Source: Oceanospirillum sanctuarii (lineage in GTDB: Bacteria; Pseudomonadota; Gammaproteobacteria; Pseudomonadales; Halomonadaceae). Taken from it: a stretch of DNA of 64,000 bases. Below, piece by piece: positions 1 through 7,589 of the stretch. The first letter of the stretch is position 1; every line of letters begins with the position of its first letter. The DNA lies in assembly GCF_002150805.1 (NCBI RefSeq), contig NZ_MTBA01000001.1, forward strand, positions 393,854 to 457,853. Direction: 5' to 3'. The position numbers and the translations under genes are program-made. Under the pieces are notes generated by a model. It worked only from the letters and a program-made list of their open reading frames with translations. It was not told the DNA's origin and ran no database searches.

Positions 1-2
1 GG

Positions 3-656
3 CAACCTCTGGTTGCAGATGTCACTCTCCAACAGCAAGGCCAGATCAACCTCTCTCCGAAACAGGATGCCTGGAAAGGCTTTTCAGCCCAGCAGGATGT
101 GGTCATGCACTCCCCACGTTTTATCTGGCAGGCTAAGGTTTCCATGGCTCCCGGTATCAATGCCTATGTGATTGATAGCTACAATCAGGGGCGCGGTTGG
201 TTGCAGGCTAAAGTGATGGGGCTGATTACTGTGGCGGAAGAAGAGGGCAATGGTGATATTGCCGAGGGCGAACTGATGCGCTTTTTAGCGGAAAGCCCCT
301 GGTATCCCACTCGTTTGCTGCCTTCACAGGGTGTGCAGTGGCAGGAGATCGATAATACCAGCGCTGAGGCAAGGCTGGAGGTTGCAGGGCAGGAAGTCGC
401 TCTGACCTTTAGCTTTAATGATCAGGGGCTGATCGAAACTGTGCGGGCTGAAAGCCGCTATCGCCAGAGCCTGAACGGAGAAGCCATTTACGCACCCTGG
501 GTAGGACACTTCTCTGATTACCACAATGTTGAAGGCATGCTGCTACCCCACAGAGCTGAAGTAGGCTGGATGCAATCCGGTGACAACTGGCAACCCTACT
601 GGCAGGGACGTATTACGGACTGGGATATCCGCTTCTATCCCATCGCTGCCCGATAA
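3..656 (+). CDS. DUF6544-like protein, 5'-truncated
   Basis: The frame is open from base 3, so the N-terminus lies outside the window. The visible part carries the pattern I associate with DUF6544/DUF6920 proteins: FIWQAKV near the start of the visible region, then a G-R-G-W/L-Q-A-K-V-x-G-L-I segment, FLAESPWYPTRLLPS, an LTFSFNDQGLI segment, and a C-terminal GMLLPHRAEVGW followed by PYWQGRITDW. No function is established for the family. The internal ATG at 99 lies inside conserved sequence and is not a likely start. Family assignment is by recalled motif only. Confidence 0.65.
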   Translation, partial: QPLVADVTLQQQGQINLSPKQDAWKGFSAQQDVVMHSPRFIWQAKVSMAPGINAYVIDSYNQGRGWLQAKVMGLITVAEEEGNGDIAEGELMRFLAESPWYPTRLLPSQGVQWQEIDNTSAEARLEVAGQEVALTFSFNDQGLIETVRAESRYRQSLNGEAIYAPWVGHFSDYHNVEGMLLPHRAEVGWMQSGDNWQPYWQGRITDWDIRFYPIAAR

Positions 657-738
657 CTGATAGAATTCCGCCCTTTTCGGGTGTCCGGCTCAGAGACTGA
701 TCTGCCGGATGCCATAGCTGTTCTGCAAGGGCTCTTCA

Positions 739-1596
739 ATGTATCTCGATCCAAACTGGCGCATTCTCACCGTAGGGGATGGCGATCTCTCCTTTTCACT
801 GTCACTGAATCAGATGTTGGCTCAGACACCTGATGCCAAAGGCTTAGTGGCTGCCAGTGTTCTGGATCAGGAGGAAGAGCTGCTGGCCAAGTATCAGGAT
901 TGTGCCTTCCATGAGCTTAAGCAGCAGGGTAGTGAGGTGTTTACTGCCCTTGATATCACTAATAGTGAAACCTGGCCGGAGAGCCTGAAAGGGCGTTTTG
1001 ATGCTCTGATTTTCCAGTTTCCCCTGATTCCATCCTTTACCAGTAAAGAAGCCTTTGAAAAGGCCGGTGGCCTGACAACCAACCTGTTGAATCGCCGCCT
1101 GCTGCGCCTTTATCTGCAACACGCTTTCAGTTTCTTTCTCGATCCCAATGGTGCGCAACTCGCGCTGATCAGCTCTAAAGATCTGAAACCCTACAGTCAG
1201 TGGGATCTGGAGTGCGGTATTCATCTGGATCTGGAACACCAAGGTCAACCGGTTCAGCTGCTGGGCATGCGGCCGTTTTTGCAAAGCGATTTTGATGGCT
1301 ACCGGATTCGTAACGTGGATCGTGATAAACAGATTCGCGGCACCAAAGGCACCACTTACTATTGGAGTGTAAAGCCTGCGGCTTCCTATCCGGATCAGCA
1401 GCTGATTGAGCAATTAAATCCGCCAACCCACCCGGTCGGCGAGCCGGTATCCGAGCATTACTGCAACTGGTGCAAAACCGGGCCTTTTGCCTCAGCGGAA
1501 GACCGTCAGGGACACCTTGAATCCCGCCGCCACAGCAATATGCAGGCTTTAGACGACGACTGGCGTACGTTTTTGAAAAGTGTTTCAGATATATAG
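739..1596 (+). CDS. BMT5-like class I SAM methyltransferase with C-terminal Zn-finger-like tail
   Basis: A 285-residue protein. The N-terminus RILTVGDGDLSFS (residues 8-20) is the SAM-binding signature of the DUF2431/BMT5-like family, whose eukaryotic members methylate uridine N3 in 25S rRNA. A second family block, FDALIFQFPLIPSF (87-100), matches the DxxxFNFPH-type motif. The C-terminus adds C242-x2-C245 and H259-x5-H265, a C2H2 zinc-finger-like arrangement typical of RNA or DNA binding. AAGGG seven bases before the ATG supports the start. An RNA substrate is inferred; it is unknown for bacterial members. Confidence 0.7.
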   Translation: MYLDPNWRILTVGDGDLSFSLSLNQMLAQTPDAKGLVAASVLDQEEELLAKYQDCAFHELKQQGSEVFTALDITNSETWPESLKGRFDALIFQFPLIPSFTSKEAFEKAGGLTTNLLNRRLLRLYLQHAFSFFLDPNGAQLALISSKDLKPYSQWDLECGIHLDLEHQGQPVQLLGMRPFLQSDFDGYRIRNVDRDKQIRGTKGTTYYWSVKPAASYPDQQLIEQLNPPTHPVGEPVSEHYCNWCKTGPFASAEDRQGHLESRRHSNMQALDDDWRTFLKSVSDI

Positions 1597-1627
1597 AATA
1601 TCTTGAGGGTATTTTTTTCTAATAAGC

Positions 1628-2377
1628 ATGGTGACTTTTATGGATTGGAAGTATGAGTATCTGATAGAGCAGATTCATAGGACTTTGTATAAAAAACATG
1701 AAAACTACATTATTAGTTCTTTACTTCATGACAAGGAACTATCCGACTTAATGCCATGTACACAGTTTTATGTGGATAGATCGGATGGTGGTTATGCTCT
1801 GATTGATCTTTTTTATCCTCAAATAAATTTGGCAATTGAAATCGATGAGCCAGCGCATTTATCAAATTCACAATCAGACGCTATCCGTCAACAGCGTATT
1901 GAAGACAAGTTGGATTGTGAATTTTTCAGGGTCAAAGTCTACAGCGGTGGAGTTGATGCTCAGATAGAAAGTTTAAAAGAAAAAATTAAGTTGCTTAGAG
2001 CGTCAGCAAAGACCAAAGGGATATGGGAGGAATGGAAGGAGCCAGCTCGATTGAGTTTGAATGATGCCAAAGCAAAACTGTCCAATACGCTTTTTCTGAA
2101 AATTAAGGGAAAAATTCCACCTGAGGATTTGCTAGCAAGGCAAACTGGGTACTGGAGAATTTGCAAAAGAAAGCAGTCTCGCATTGAGTCTATTGTTATT
2201 GTCCATGATTCTGTTGTTACAAAAGTTTTTGGAGATATTCGGTGGCATACCAGCCCTGAGAATATTGAAAAATTTGGTTACAAGGGTAAAGAGATCAATT
2301 CTCAGATTGAAACTGGAACAATTATTGAAGACTGGGGCTTTCAGCAAACAGTGACTTATTCAGCTGATATGTATTAA
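1628..2377 (+). CDS. PD-(D/E)XK nuclease, AbaSI/PvuRts1I-like catalytic half
   Basis: A 249-residue, AT-rich protein unlike its neighbours in base use. Residues 55-104 (GYALIDLFYP, then AIEIDEPAH, then SDAIRQQRIED, then CEFFRVKV) form the Vsr/DUF559-like PD-(D/E)XK core: D60, E71 and D73, followed by the helix and strand expected for the fold. The EIDEPAH and S-D-A-x-R combination closely resembles the N-terminal nuclease domain of AbaSI-type modification-dependent restriction enzymes. The C-terminal ~90 residues (GYWRI, then IVIVHDSVVTKVFG, then FGYKGKEI) look like the small beta-rich GxW domain often attached to such nucleases. It is shorter than the SRA-bearing enzymes (about 300 residues). 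No methyltransferase partner lies nearby. Function as a defence nuclease is inferred. Confidence 0.55.
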   Translation: MVTFMDWKYEYLIEQIHRTLYKKHENYIISSLLHDKELSDLMPCTQFYVDRSDGGYALIDLFYPQINLAIEIDEPAHLSNSQSDAIRQQRIEDKLDCEFFRVKVYSGGVDAQIESLKEKIKLLRASAKTKGIWEEWKEPARLSLNDAKAKLSNTLFLKIKGKIPPEDLLARQTGYWRICKRKQSRIESIVIVHDSVVTKVFGDIRWHTSPENIEKFGYKGKEINSQIETGTIIEDWGFQQTVTYSADMY

Positions 2378-2422
2378 TTTTTCAATGGTTTTCGTACAGC
2401 TAGAGCACAAATCAGTGCGCTC

Positions 2423-2439
2423 TGCACCAGTCTGGGGCG
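2423..2439. promoter_or_regulatory. NtrC-like binding site upstream of nirB
   Basis: TGCACCA-N3-TGGGGCG fits the NtrC dyad TGCACCA-N3-TGGTGCA with two mismatches. It lies about 80 bp upstream of the nirB sigma-54 promoter, a normal enhancer distance. Confidence 0.6.
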
Positions 2440-2516
2440 GTTTAGATGGCTCAGATTGGTGCCCAAATCCGCAAGGTAGGATCTAGTCGGCTGATTTAAA
2501 AGCTTTTTTCAAAAGC

Positions 2517-2532
2517 TGGTACAAGCCGTGCA
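2517..2532 (+). promoter_or_regulatory. Sigma-54 promoter of nirBD
   Basis: TGGTACAAGCCGTGCA has the invariant GG and GC separated by exactly 10 bases, matching TGGCAC-N5-TTGCA closely. It would start a leader of about 180 nt that includes the terminator at 2622-2670. Confidence 0.75.
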
Positions 2533-2621
2533 ATCAGGTAGAACAAAAGCAGCCGATCTTCTGTGCAGTTCGCTGAACAGAAACAGGATGCATAAAAACT
2601 GAATCTACCTAATTGAACAAA

Positions 2622-2670
2622 GGCGTTCATCACACATGTTTTCATGTGGCTGATGAGCGCCTTTTTTTTT
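2622..2670 (+). terminator. Leader attenuator of nirBD (NasR target)
   Basis: GGCGTTCATCA pairs with TGATGAGCGCC (11 bp, one G-U). A second stem CACATG/CATGTG with a TTTT loop sits on top, and nine T residues follow. It stands between the sigma-54 promoter and the nirB start, so it must be read through for expression. That is the layout of NasR/ANTAR-controlled nitrate leaders. AGGTAGA at 2537-2543 can also pair with TCTACCT at 2603-2609, enclosing the leader stem-loop. Confidence 0.8.
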
Positions 2671-2720
2671 GCCTCCTGTTTGGCTCCCGAAGTCGGCAGA
2701 ACAAAAAAAGGCGAGACGTG

Positions 2721-5339
2721 ATGACTAGCACAGCGCAAACGACAGATCAGACTAATAAAGCAGCTTTTAAAGTTCTAGTAGTCGGTAACGGCATGGTGGG
2801 ACACCACTTTGTTGAATCTCTGCTGGAACAGACAAAGGCTCTGGCCATTGAGAACCTTGAACTCAGCGTGTTCGGTGAAGAACCTCACCGCGCTTACGAC
2901 CGTGTTCATCTTTCCGAGTACTTTACCGGTAAAGATGCCGAGTCACTGGCGCTGTGCGAATCCGGCTTTTACCAGGAAGAGGGCGTTCGCTTTTATCCCG
3001 GCGAGAAAGTGACCACCATCGATCGGGCTGGCAAAACACTCACCACAGATAAGGGCACCAGCTACGCCTACGATGCGCTGGTGCTGGCAACGGGTTCCTT
3101 CCCCTTTGTACCGCCAATTCCGGGTAAGGATCGTGAAGCCTGTCTGGTTTATCGCACGCTGGAAGATCTGGATCAGATCCGTAATTACGCCAAAGATGGC
3201 CGCAAGGGTGTTGTCATCGGTGGTGGCCTGCTAGGCCTTGAAGCCGCTAACGCGCTGCGTGAGTTGGGTCTTGAAACTCATGTGGTGGAGTTTGCCCCAC
3301 GCCTGATGCCGGTTCAGCTGGATGACGAAGGTGGTGCAGCCCTTAAGCAACGCATCATCGACCTTGGCGTGCAGGTTCACACCAGCATGCAGACTCAGGA
3401 GATTGTTGCCGGTGAAGAGTGCCGTCATCGGATGAATTTTGCTGACGGCTCTCATCTGGAAACGGATCTGATTGTCTTCTCCGCCGGTATCCGCCCGCAA
3501 GATGAACTGGCCCGCAGTTCCGAGCTGATTGTCGGTGAACGTGGCGGTATCGAGATCAATTCAGAGTGTTTAACCAATGATCCTGCCATTCTGGCGATTG
3601 GTGAATGTGCCCTATGGAATGGTCAGATTTTTGGTCTGGTCGCGCCGGGTTACCAGATGGCTAAAGTTGCTGCCCATCATATTCTCAATCAGATGGCTCC
3701 CGTTGGCACCCTGACACCGGAAGCACCAACCTTTACCGGTGCCGATATGAGCACCAAGCTGAAGCTGTTGGGTGTGGATGTGGGCTCCATCGGTGATGCC
3801 CATGCCCGTACACCGGGTGCCAAAACCTATCGTTATCAGGATGAAGATGCTCAGGTGTACCGCAAGATTGTGGTGTCCGAGAATAAGAAAGAGCTGCTGG
3901 GTGCCGTGCTCGTTGGCGACAACAGCCGTTACGACACTCTTCTGCAATACGCCCTGAACGGCATCGAGCTGCCTGCAGAACCTGCGGGTCTGATTCTGCC
4001 GGAATCCTCTGGTGCAGCTCCGGCTTTGGGTGTGGATGCTCTGCCGGATACCGCCAGCATCTGCTCCTGCCTCAATGTCACCAAAGGTCAGATTACTGAT
4101 GCCGTGGCCTCCGGCTGCTGCTCGGTAGCCGAAGTGAAGGATGCGACTAAAGCGAGCACCGGTTGTGGCGGTTGTGCGGCGCTGCTGAAAGATGTGGTCA
4201 ACGCCGAACTTGCTAATCAGGGCATCGAGGTGAACACCGATCTTTGTGAACACTTCGCTTATACCCGTCAGGAACTGTTTCACCTGATCCGTGTGGGCGG
4301 CATCAAAACCTTTGATGAGCTGCTGGAAAAACACGGAAAGGGTCTGGGCTGTGAAATCTGTAAGCCGACTGCCGGTTCTATTCTGGCCTCGGTGTGGAAT
4401 GAGCATATTCAGGAGCCACAACACGTCAGCCTGCAGGACACCAATGACACCTTTATGGCGAATATGCAGAAAGACGGCACTTACTCCGTGGTGCCCCGTA
4501 TCGCCGGTGGCGAGATTACCCCGGATAAGCTGATCGTGATCGGCGAAGTCGCACGGGACTTTAACCTTTATACCAAGATAACCGGTGGTCAGCGTGTGGA
4601 TCTGTTTGGTGCCCGTCTGGAGCAGCTACCTCTTATCTGGGAGCGACTTGTGGAAGCAGGCTTTGAAACCGGACACGCCTACGGTAAATCTCTGCGTACC
4701 GTGAAATCCTGTGTCGGTAGCACCTGGTGTCGGTACGGCGTGCAGGACAGTGTGGGTATGGCGATTCGACTGGAAGATCGCTACAAGGGCTTGCGTGCCC
4801 CCCATAAGATCAAGCTGGCGGTTTCCGGCTGTACCCGTGAATGTGCCGAGGCGCAGAGCAAAGACTTCGGCGTGATCGCCACCGAGAACGGCTGGAACCT
4901 CTACACCTGTGGTAACGGCGGTATGAAACCTCGTCATGCGGATCTGTTCGCAACGGATCTGAATGATGAAGAGCTGATCCGCATTATCGACCGCCTGATG
5001 ATGTTCTACGTTCATACCGGTGATCGCCTGCAGCGTACCGCCCGCTGGATGGACAATATGGAAGGTGGTCTGGAATACCTGCAGAACGTCATCCTGCATG
5101 ACAGTCTGGGTATAGCCGAATCACTGGAAGCAGATATGCAGCGAGTGGTGGATACCTATCAGTGCGAATGGAAGAGCACGCTGGAAAATCCGGAAAAACT
5201 TAAGCGCTTCCGCCCATTTGTGAACAGCAGTGCCGAAGATCCCCATATTCAGTTTGTTGAGGAGCGTCAGCAGATACGTCCGGCGCGCCCTGAAGAGAAA
5301 GTCACCCGATTGATCCCGGTTCAGGAGGTTGAATCATGA
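2721..5339 (+). CDS. nirB: Assimilatory nitrite reductase (NADH), large subunit NirB
   Basis: An 872-residue NirB (E. coli: 847). It reduces nitrite to ammonium in the cytoplasm with NAD(P)H. Domains in order: FAD/NAD(P) Rossmann folds (KVLVVGNGMVG at the N-terminus, VVIGGGLLGLEAA in the middle); a BFD-like [2Fe-2S] region with C-x-C (SICSCLNV) and C-x2-C (TGCGGCAAL); then the siroheme/[4Fe-4S] reductase half with C-x5-C (SCVGSTWCRYG) and C-x3-C (GCTRECAEA). An in-frame ATG at 2613 lies before the attenuator hairpin and is rejected; the ATG at 2721 follows AGGCGAG. It overlaps nirD by 4 bp (ATGA), indicating translational coupling. Confidence 0.97.
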   Translation: MTSTAQTTDQTNKAAFKVLVVGNGMVGHHFVESLLEQTKALAIENLELSVFGEEPHRAYDRVHLSEYFTGKDAESLALCESGFYQEEGVRFYPGEKVTTIDRAGKTLTTDKGTSYAYDALVLATGSFPFVPPIPGKDREACLVYRTLEDLDQIRNYAKDGRKGVVIGGGLLGLEAANALRELGLETHVVEFAPRLMPVQLDDEGGAALKQRIIDLGVQVHTSMQTQEIVAGEECRHRMNFADGSHLETDLIVFSAGIRPQDELARSSELIVGERGGIEINSECLTNDPAILAIGECALWNGQIFGLVAPGYQMAKVAAHHILNQMAPVGTLTPEAPTFTGADMSTKLKLLGVDVGSIGDAHARTPGAKTYRYQDEDAQVYRKIVVSENKKELLGAVLVGDNSRYDTLLQYALNGIELPAEPAGLILPESSGAAPALGVDALPDTASICSCLNVTKGQITDAVASGCCSVAEVKDATKASTGCGGCAALLKDVVNAELANQGIEVNTDLCEHFAYTRQELFHLIRVGGIKTFDELLEKHGKGLGCEICKPTAGSILASVWNEHIQEPQHVSLQDTNDTFMANMQKDGTYSVVPRIAGGEITPDKLIVIGEVARDFNLYTKITGGQRVDLFGARLEQLPLIWERLVEAGFETGHAYGKSLRTVKSCVGSTWCRYGVQDSVGMAIRLEDRYKGLRAPHKIKLAVSGCTRECAEAQSKDFGVIATENGWNLYTCGNGGMKPRHADLFATDLNDEELIRIIDRLMMFYVHTGDRLQRTARWMDNMEGGLEYLQNVILHDSLGIAESLEADMQRVVDTYQCEWKSTLENPEKLKRFRPFVNSSAEDPHIQFVEERQQIRPARPEEKVTRLIPVQEVES

Positions 5340-5698
5340 TTGAAGTTCATAACAGCGCCCTTTGGCAGACCCTCTGTGACACACAGGATCTGGTGGCAAA
5401 CTCCGGTGTGGCAGCCCTGTTGCCATCACCTTGCGGTACTCAGGCGATTCAGGTGGCGCTCTTCTGGTTGCCTGCGTTGAATAAGGTTTTCGCCGTGGAA
5501 AACTACGACCCTTTAAGCGATACCTTCCTCAACGCCCGGGGGCTGATTGGTGACCTTGGTGGTGAGCCGATTCTGGCAACGCCGTTATACAAAAATCACT
5601 ATCGCCTGACCGATGGGGTTTGCCTTGAGGATGACAGCGTCCGGTTAAAAACCTGGCCGGTGAAAATCGAGCAGGGTGAGGTTCGCCTGCAGGTCTGA
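5336..5698 (+). CDS. nirD: Nitrite reductase small subunit NirD
   Basis: A 120-residue NirD, the Rieske-fold small subunit that partners NirB. Motifs include GVAALL, VFAVENYDPLSD, and GEPILATPLYKNHYRL, which is the PLH/PLYK-type loop of the family. The Cys/His ligands of true Rieske proteins are absent, as usual for NirD, so it carries no cluster. The start overlaps the nirB stop, and a terminator follows at 5818, closing the nirBD operon. Confidence 0.95.
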   Translation: MIEVHNSALWQTLCDTQDLVANSGVAALLPSPCGTQAIQVALFWLPALNKVFAVENYDPLSDTFLNARGLIGDLGGEPILATPLYKNHYRLTDGVCLEDDSVRLKTWPVKIEQGEVRLQV

Positions 5699-5817
5699 TG
5701 ATGCACTGCGTTGAGAAGCTGTTGTTGAGAAAGAACAGTTGAGAAGCAATAGTTCAGAGGCTGTAGTTAAGAACAGCTGCTGAGAATCTCCAGACTCGAA
5801 TTGAGTGAAGGAAGTGG

Positions 5818-5849
5818 AAAACCGGGTTCAGGATGAGCCCGGTTTTTTT
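5818..5849 (+). terminator. Terminator of nirBD
   Basis: AACCGGG(T)..(A)GCCCGGTT hairpin followed by a run of seven T. It lies 120 bp past nirD and just ahead of the modABC promoter elements. Confidence 0.8.
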
Positions 5850-5850
5850 G

Positions 5851-5867
5851 TGCACAGTTTTGGATGC
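5851..5867. promoter_or_regulatory. NtrC-like site upstream of modA
   Basis: TGCACAG-N3-TGGATGC matches the NtrC dyad in most positions. It sits only about 15 bp upstream of the sigma-54 promoter, closer than a typical enhancer, so it may act differently or be fortuitous. Confidence 0.4.
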
Positions 5868-5881
5868 GATCAAATCTTTAA

Positions 5882-5897
5882 TGGCACTCAAATTGCA
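5882..5897 (+). promoter_or_regulatory. Sigma-54 promoter of modABC
   Basis: TGGCACTCAAATTGCA is a perfect match to the TGGCAC-N5-TTGCA consensus. Predicted transcription start near 5909 leaves a roughly 40-nt leader to the modA ATG at 5947, with no attenuator. It links molybdate uptake to nitrogen control. Confidence 0.8.
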
Positions 5898-5946
5898 CTT
5901 TCTACCCCATAGCCATCCGTCATCAAATAAGCAGAGACAGACCCCT

Positions 5947-6855
5947 ATGACCACTAGATTCCAAGGCTGCTTCAGACGTATTCGGAAGATTCTGACTCGG
6001 TGTGTGCACTATTGTCGTGCAAGGGAATGGTTTTTCTGCTGCATCATGATGCTGGCTCTGTTGATTCCAAGCTATAAGGCTGATGCTGCCGAGCTGCGCG
6101 TGGCAGTGGCCGCTAACTTCCTGAGTACTCTGAAGCAGCTGACGGCGGAGTACCACAAGCTGCAGAATGATCGAATCCGAATCACCACAGGCTCTACCGG
6201 AGGTCTGTATGCGCAGATCCGCCATGGTGCACCCTTTGATCTTTTTCTGTCGGCGGATTCCCGGCGACCTGAATTGTTAGAGAAAGAAGGGCTGACCCTT
6301 ATCGGCAGCCGTTTTACTTACGCCAAAGGCATACTGGTGCTCTGGTCTAAGCAGGCTGATCTGGTCGATAACCGAGGTGCAGTACTGGATCAGACAGCAG
6401 GCTATCTCTCGCTCCCTAACCCTGTGAACGCGCCCTATGGCGAAGCTGCCCGTCAGCTGCTGACCCAACGTAATCTCTGGCAAAAGCTGGATCAGTCACA
6501 ACAGATTATCCGTTCAGGCAATGTGCGTCAGACCCTGTTTCAGGTGATCTCCGGGGCTGCTCCTATGGGCTTTATTGCGCTGTCTCAGGCGCGTCATCCG
6601 GAGATAGCGGGTAAAGGCTCGTTATGGATTCCCGATCCGTCACTTTACGATCCCATTATTCAGCAGGGGGTCGTGCTGGCATCAACAAAAGAGCCGGAAG
6701 CGGCTTTTCGTTTTCAGCGCTGGCTGCAGAGTGATCAGGCCAGAAGCCTGATTGTTGCTTCCGGTTACCAGAGTGGTTATCAGGCTATGCTCGTGGCTCA
6801 GGTATTTGCCAACAGCAGCACAGAAAACCAGACCAGCTTATCGGATCGCGACTAA
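5947..6855 (+). CDS. modA: Molybdate ABC transporter substrate-binding protein ModA
   Basis: A periplasmic molybdate-binding protein of 302 residues from this start. The mature part begins near AAELRVAVAANF and contains the ModA hallmarks ITTGSTGGLYAQI (oxyanion contacts), GAPFDLFLSAD, and the late PMGFIALSQ segment. The predicted N-terminus is long, with a hydrophobic stretch FFCCIMMLALLIPSY ending in ADA, so the true start might be the ATG at 6046, which would give a standard signal peptide. I chose 5947 because it lies just after the predicted sigma-54 transcript start and follows AGAGACAG. The stop overlaps the modB start by one base. Confidence 0.92.
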   Translation: MTTRFQGCFRRIRKILTRCVHYCRAREWFFCCIMMLALLIPSYKADAAELRVAVAANFLSTLKQLTAEYHKLQNDRIRITTGSTGGLYAQIRHGAPFDLFLSADSRRPELLEKEGLTLIGSRFTYAKGILVLWSKQADLVDNRGAVLDQTAGYLSLPNPVNAPYGEAARQLLTQRNLWQKLDQSQQIIRSGNVRQTLFQVISGAAPMGFIALSQARHPEIAGKGSLWIPDPSLYDPIIQQGVVLASTKEPEAAFRFQRWLQSDQARSLIVASGYQSGYQAMLVAQVFANSSTENQTSLSDRD

Positions 6856-7589
6856 TGCCAGAATCTGCCCCATTCTCAGCAACGTCCTTATTTTCAGCGC
6901 TTACGATGGATGATCTCAGCGCGCTCTGGTTAACCCTGCAGCTGGCGCTGATCAGTACATTGTTATTGTTGATTCTTGCTGCCCCTCTGGCCTGGTGGCT
7001 GGCAAGCACACAAAGCCGTTATCGGGTGGTGATTGAGGCACTGGTCACCCTGCCGATGGTGCTGCCCCCAACGGTGATGGGATTTTATCTGCTGATTTTA
7101 CTGGGTCCGGAAGGCTGGATCGGAGGTGTACTGGAGCAGTCAGGCGTAGGGCATCTGGCATTTACTTTTACCGGAATGGTGATCGCCTCCATGGTGTTTT
7201 CCCTGCCCTTTGTGGTGCAGCCCATGCAGAACGCTTTCGCGGCTGCCTCAGGTCGTGTGCTTGAGCTGGCCGCGACTCTGAGATCAGCACCGCTGGATCG
7301 GTTCCGCCATGTGGTTTTACCCTTGTCAAAGCGGGGAATACTAACGGCGGGTGTGCTTTCTTTTGCTCATACCCTTGGCGAATTCGGCATGATCCTGATG
7401 ATAGGGGGTAATATCCCCGGCAGAACTCAGGTTGCTTCAATCGCTATCTATGATCATGTGGAATCGATGAACTATGCAGCGGCACATAGCCTGTCGCTTC
7501 TGCTGATTCTGATCTCACTGGTATTGCTGACTCTGGTTTTTGCTCTAAACCGAAGATCCGGACTCTTGTCTGCGGGTTACAGCCTATGA
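6855..7589 (+). CDS. modB: Molybdate ABC transporter permease ModB
   Basis: A 244-residue inner-membrane permease with five or six hydrophobic segments and the family sequence LVTLPMVLPPTVMGFYLL. The cytoplasmic EAA-like loop is ELAATLRSAPLDRFRHVVLP, followed by HTLGEFGMILMIGGNIPG, which is diagnostic for ModB. It is translationally coupled to modA (TAATG) and modC (ATGA overlap). It would form the ModB2C2 channel delivering molybdate for the nitrate reductase cofactor made from the adjacent operon. Confidence 0.95.
   Translation: MPESAPFSATSLFSALTMDDLSALWLTLQLALISTLLLLILAAPLAWWLASTQSRYRVVIEALVTLPMVLPPTVMGFYLLILLGPEGWIGGVLEQSGVGHLAFTFTGMVIASMVFSLPFVVQPMQNAFAAASGRVLELAATLRSAPLDRFRHVVLPLSKRGILTAGVLSFAHTLGEFGMILMIGGNIPGRTQVASIAIYDHVESMNYAAAHSLSLLLILISLVLLTLVFALNRRSGLLSAGYSL

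Noticed and set aside
2613-2720. N-terminal extension of nirB from an ATG at 2613
   Set aside because: It would translate through the leader terminator hairpin; the SD-supported ATG is at 2721. The same reasoning removes extended starts for nasB (13206) and nrtA (17255).
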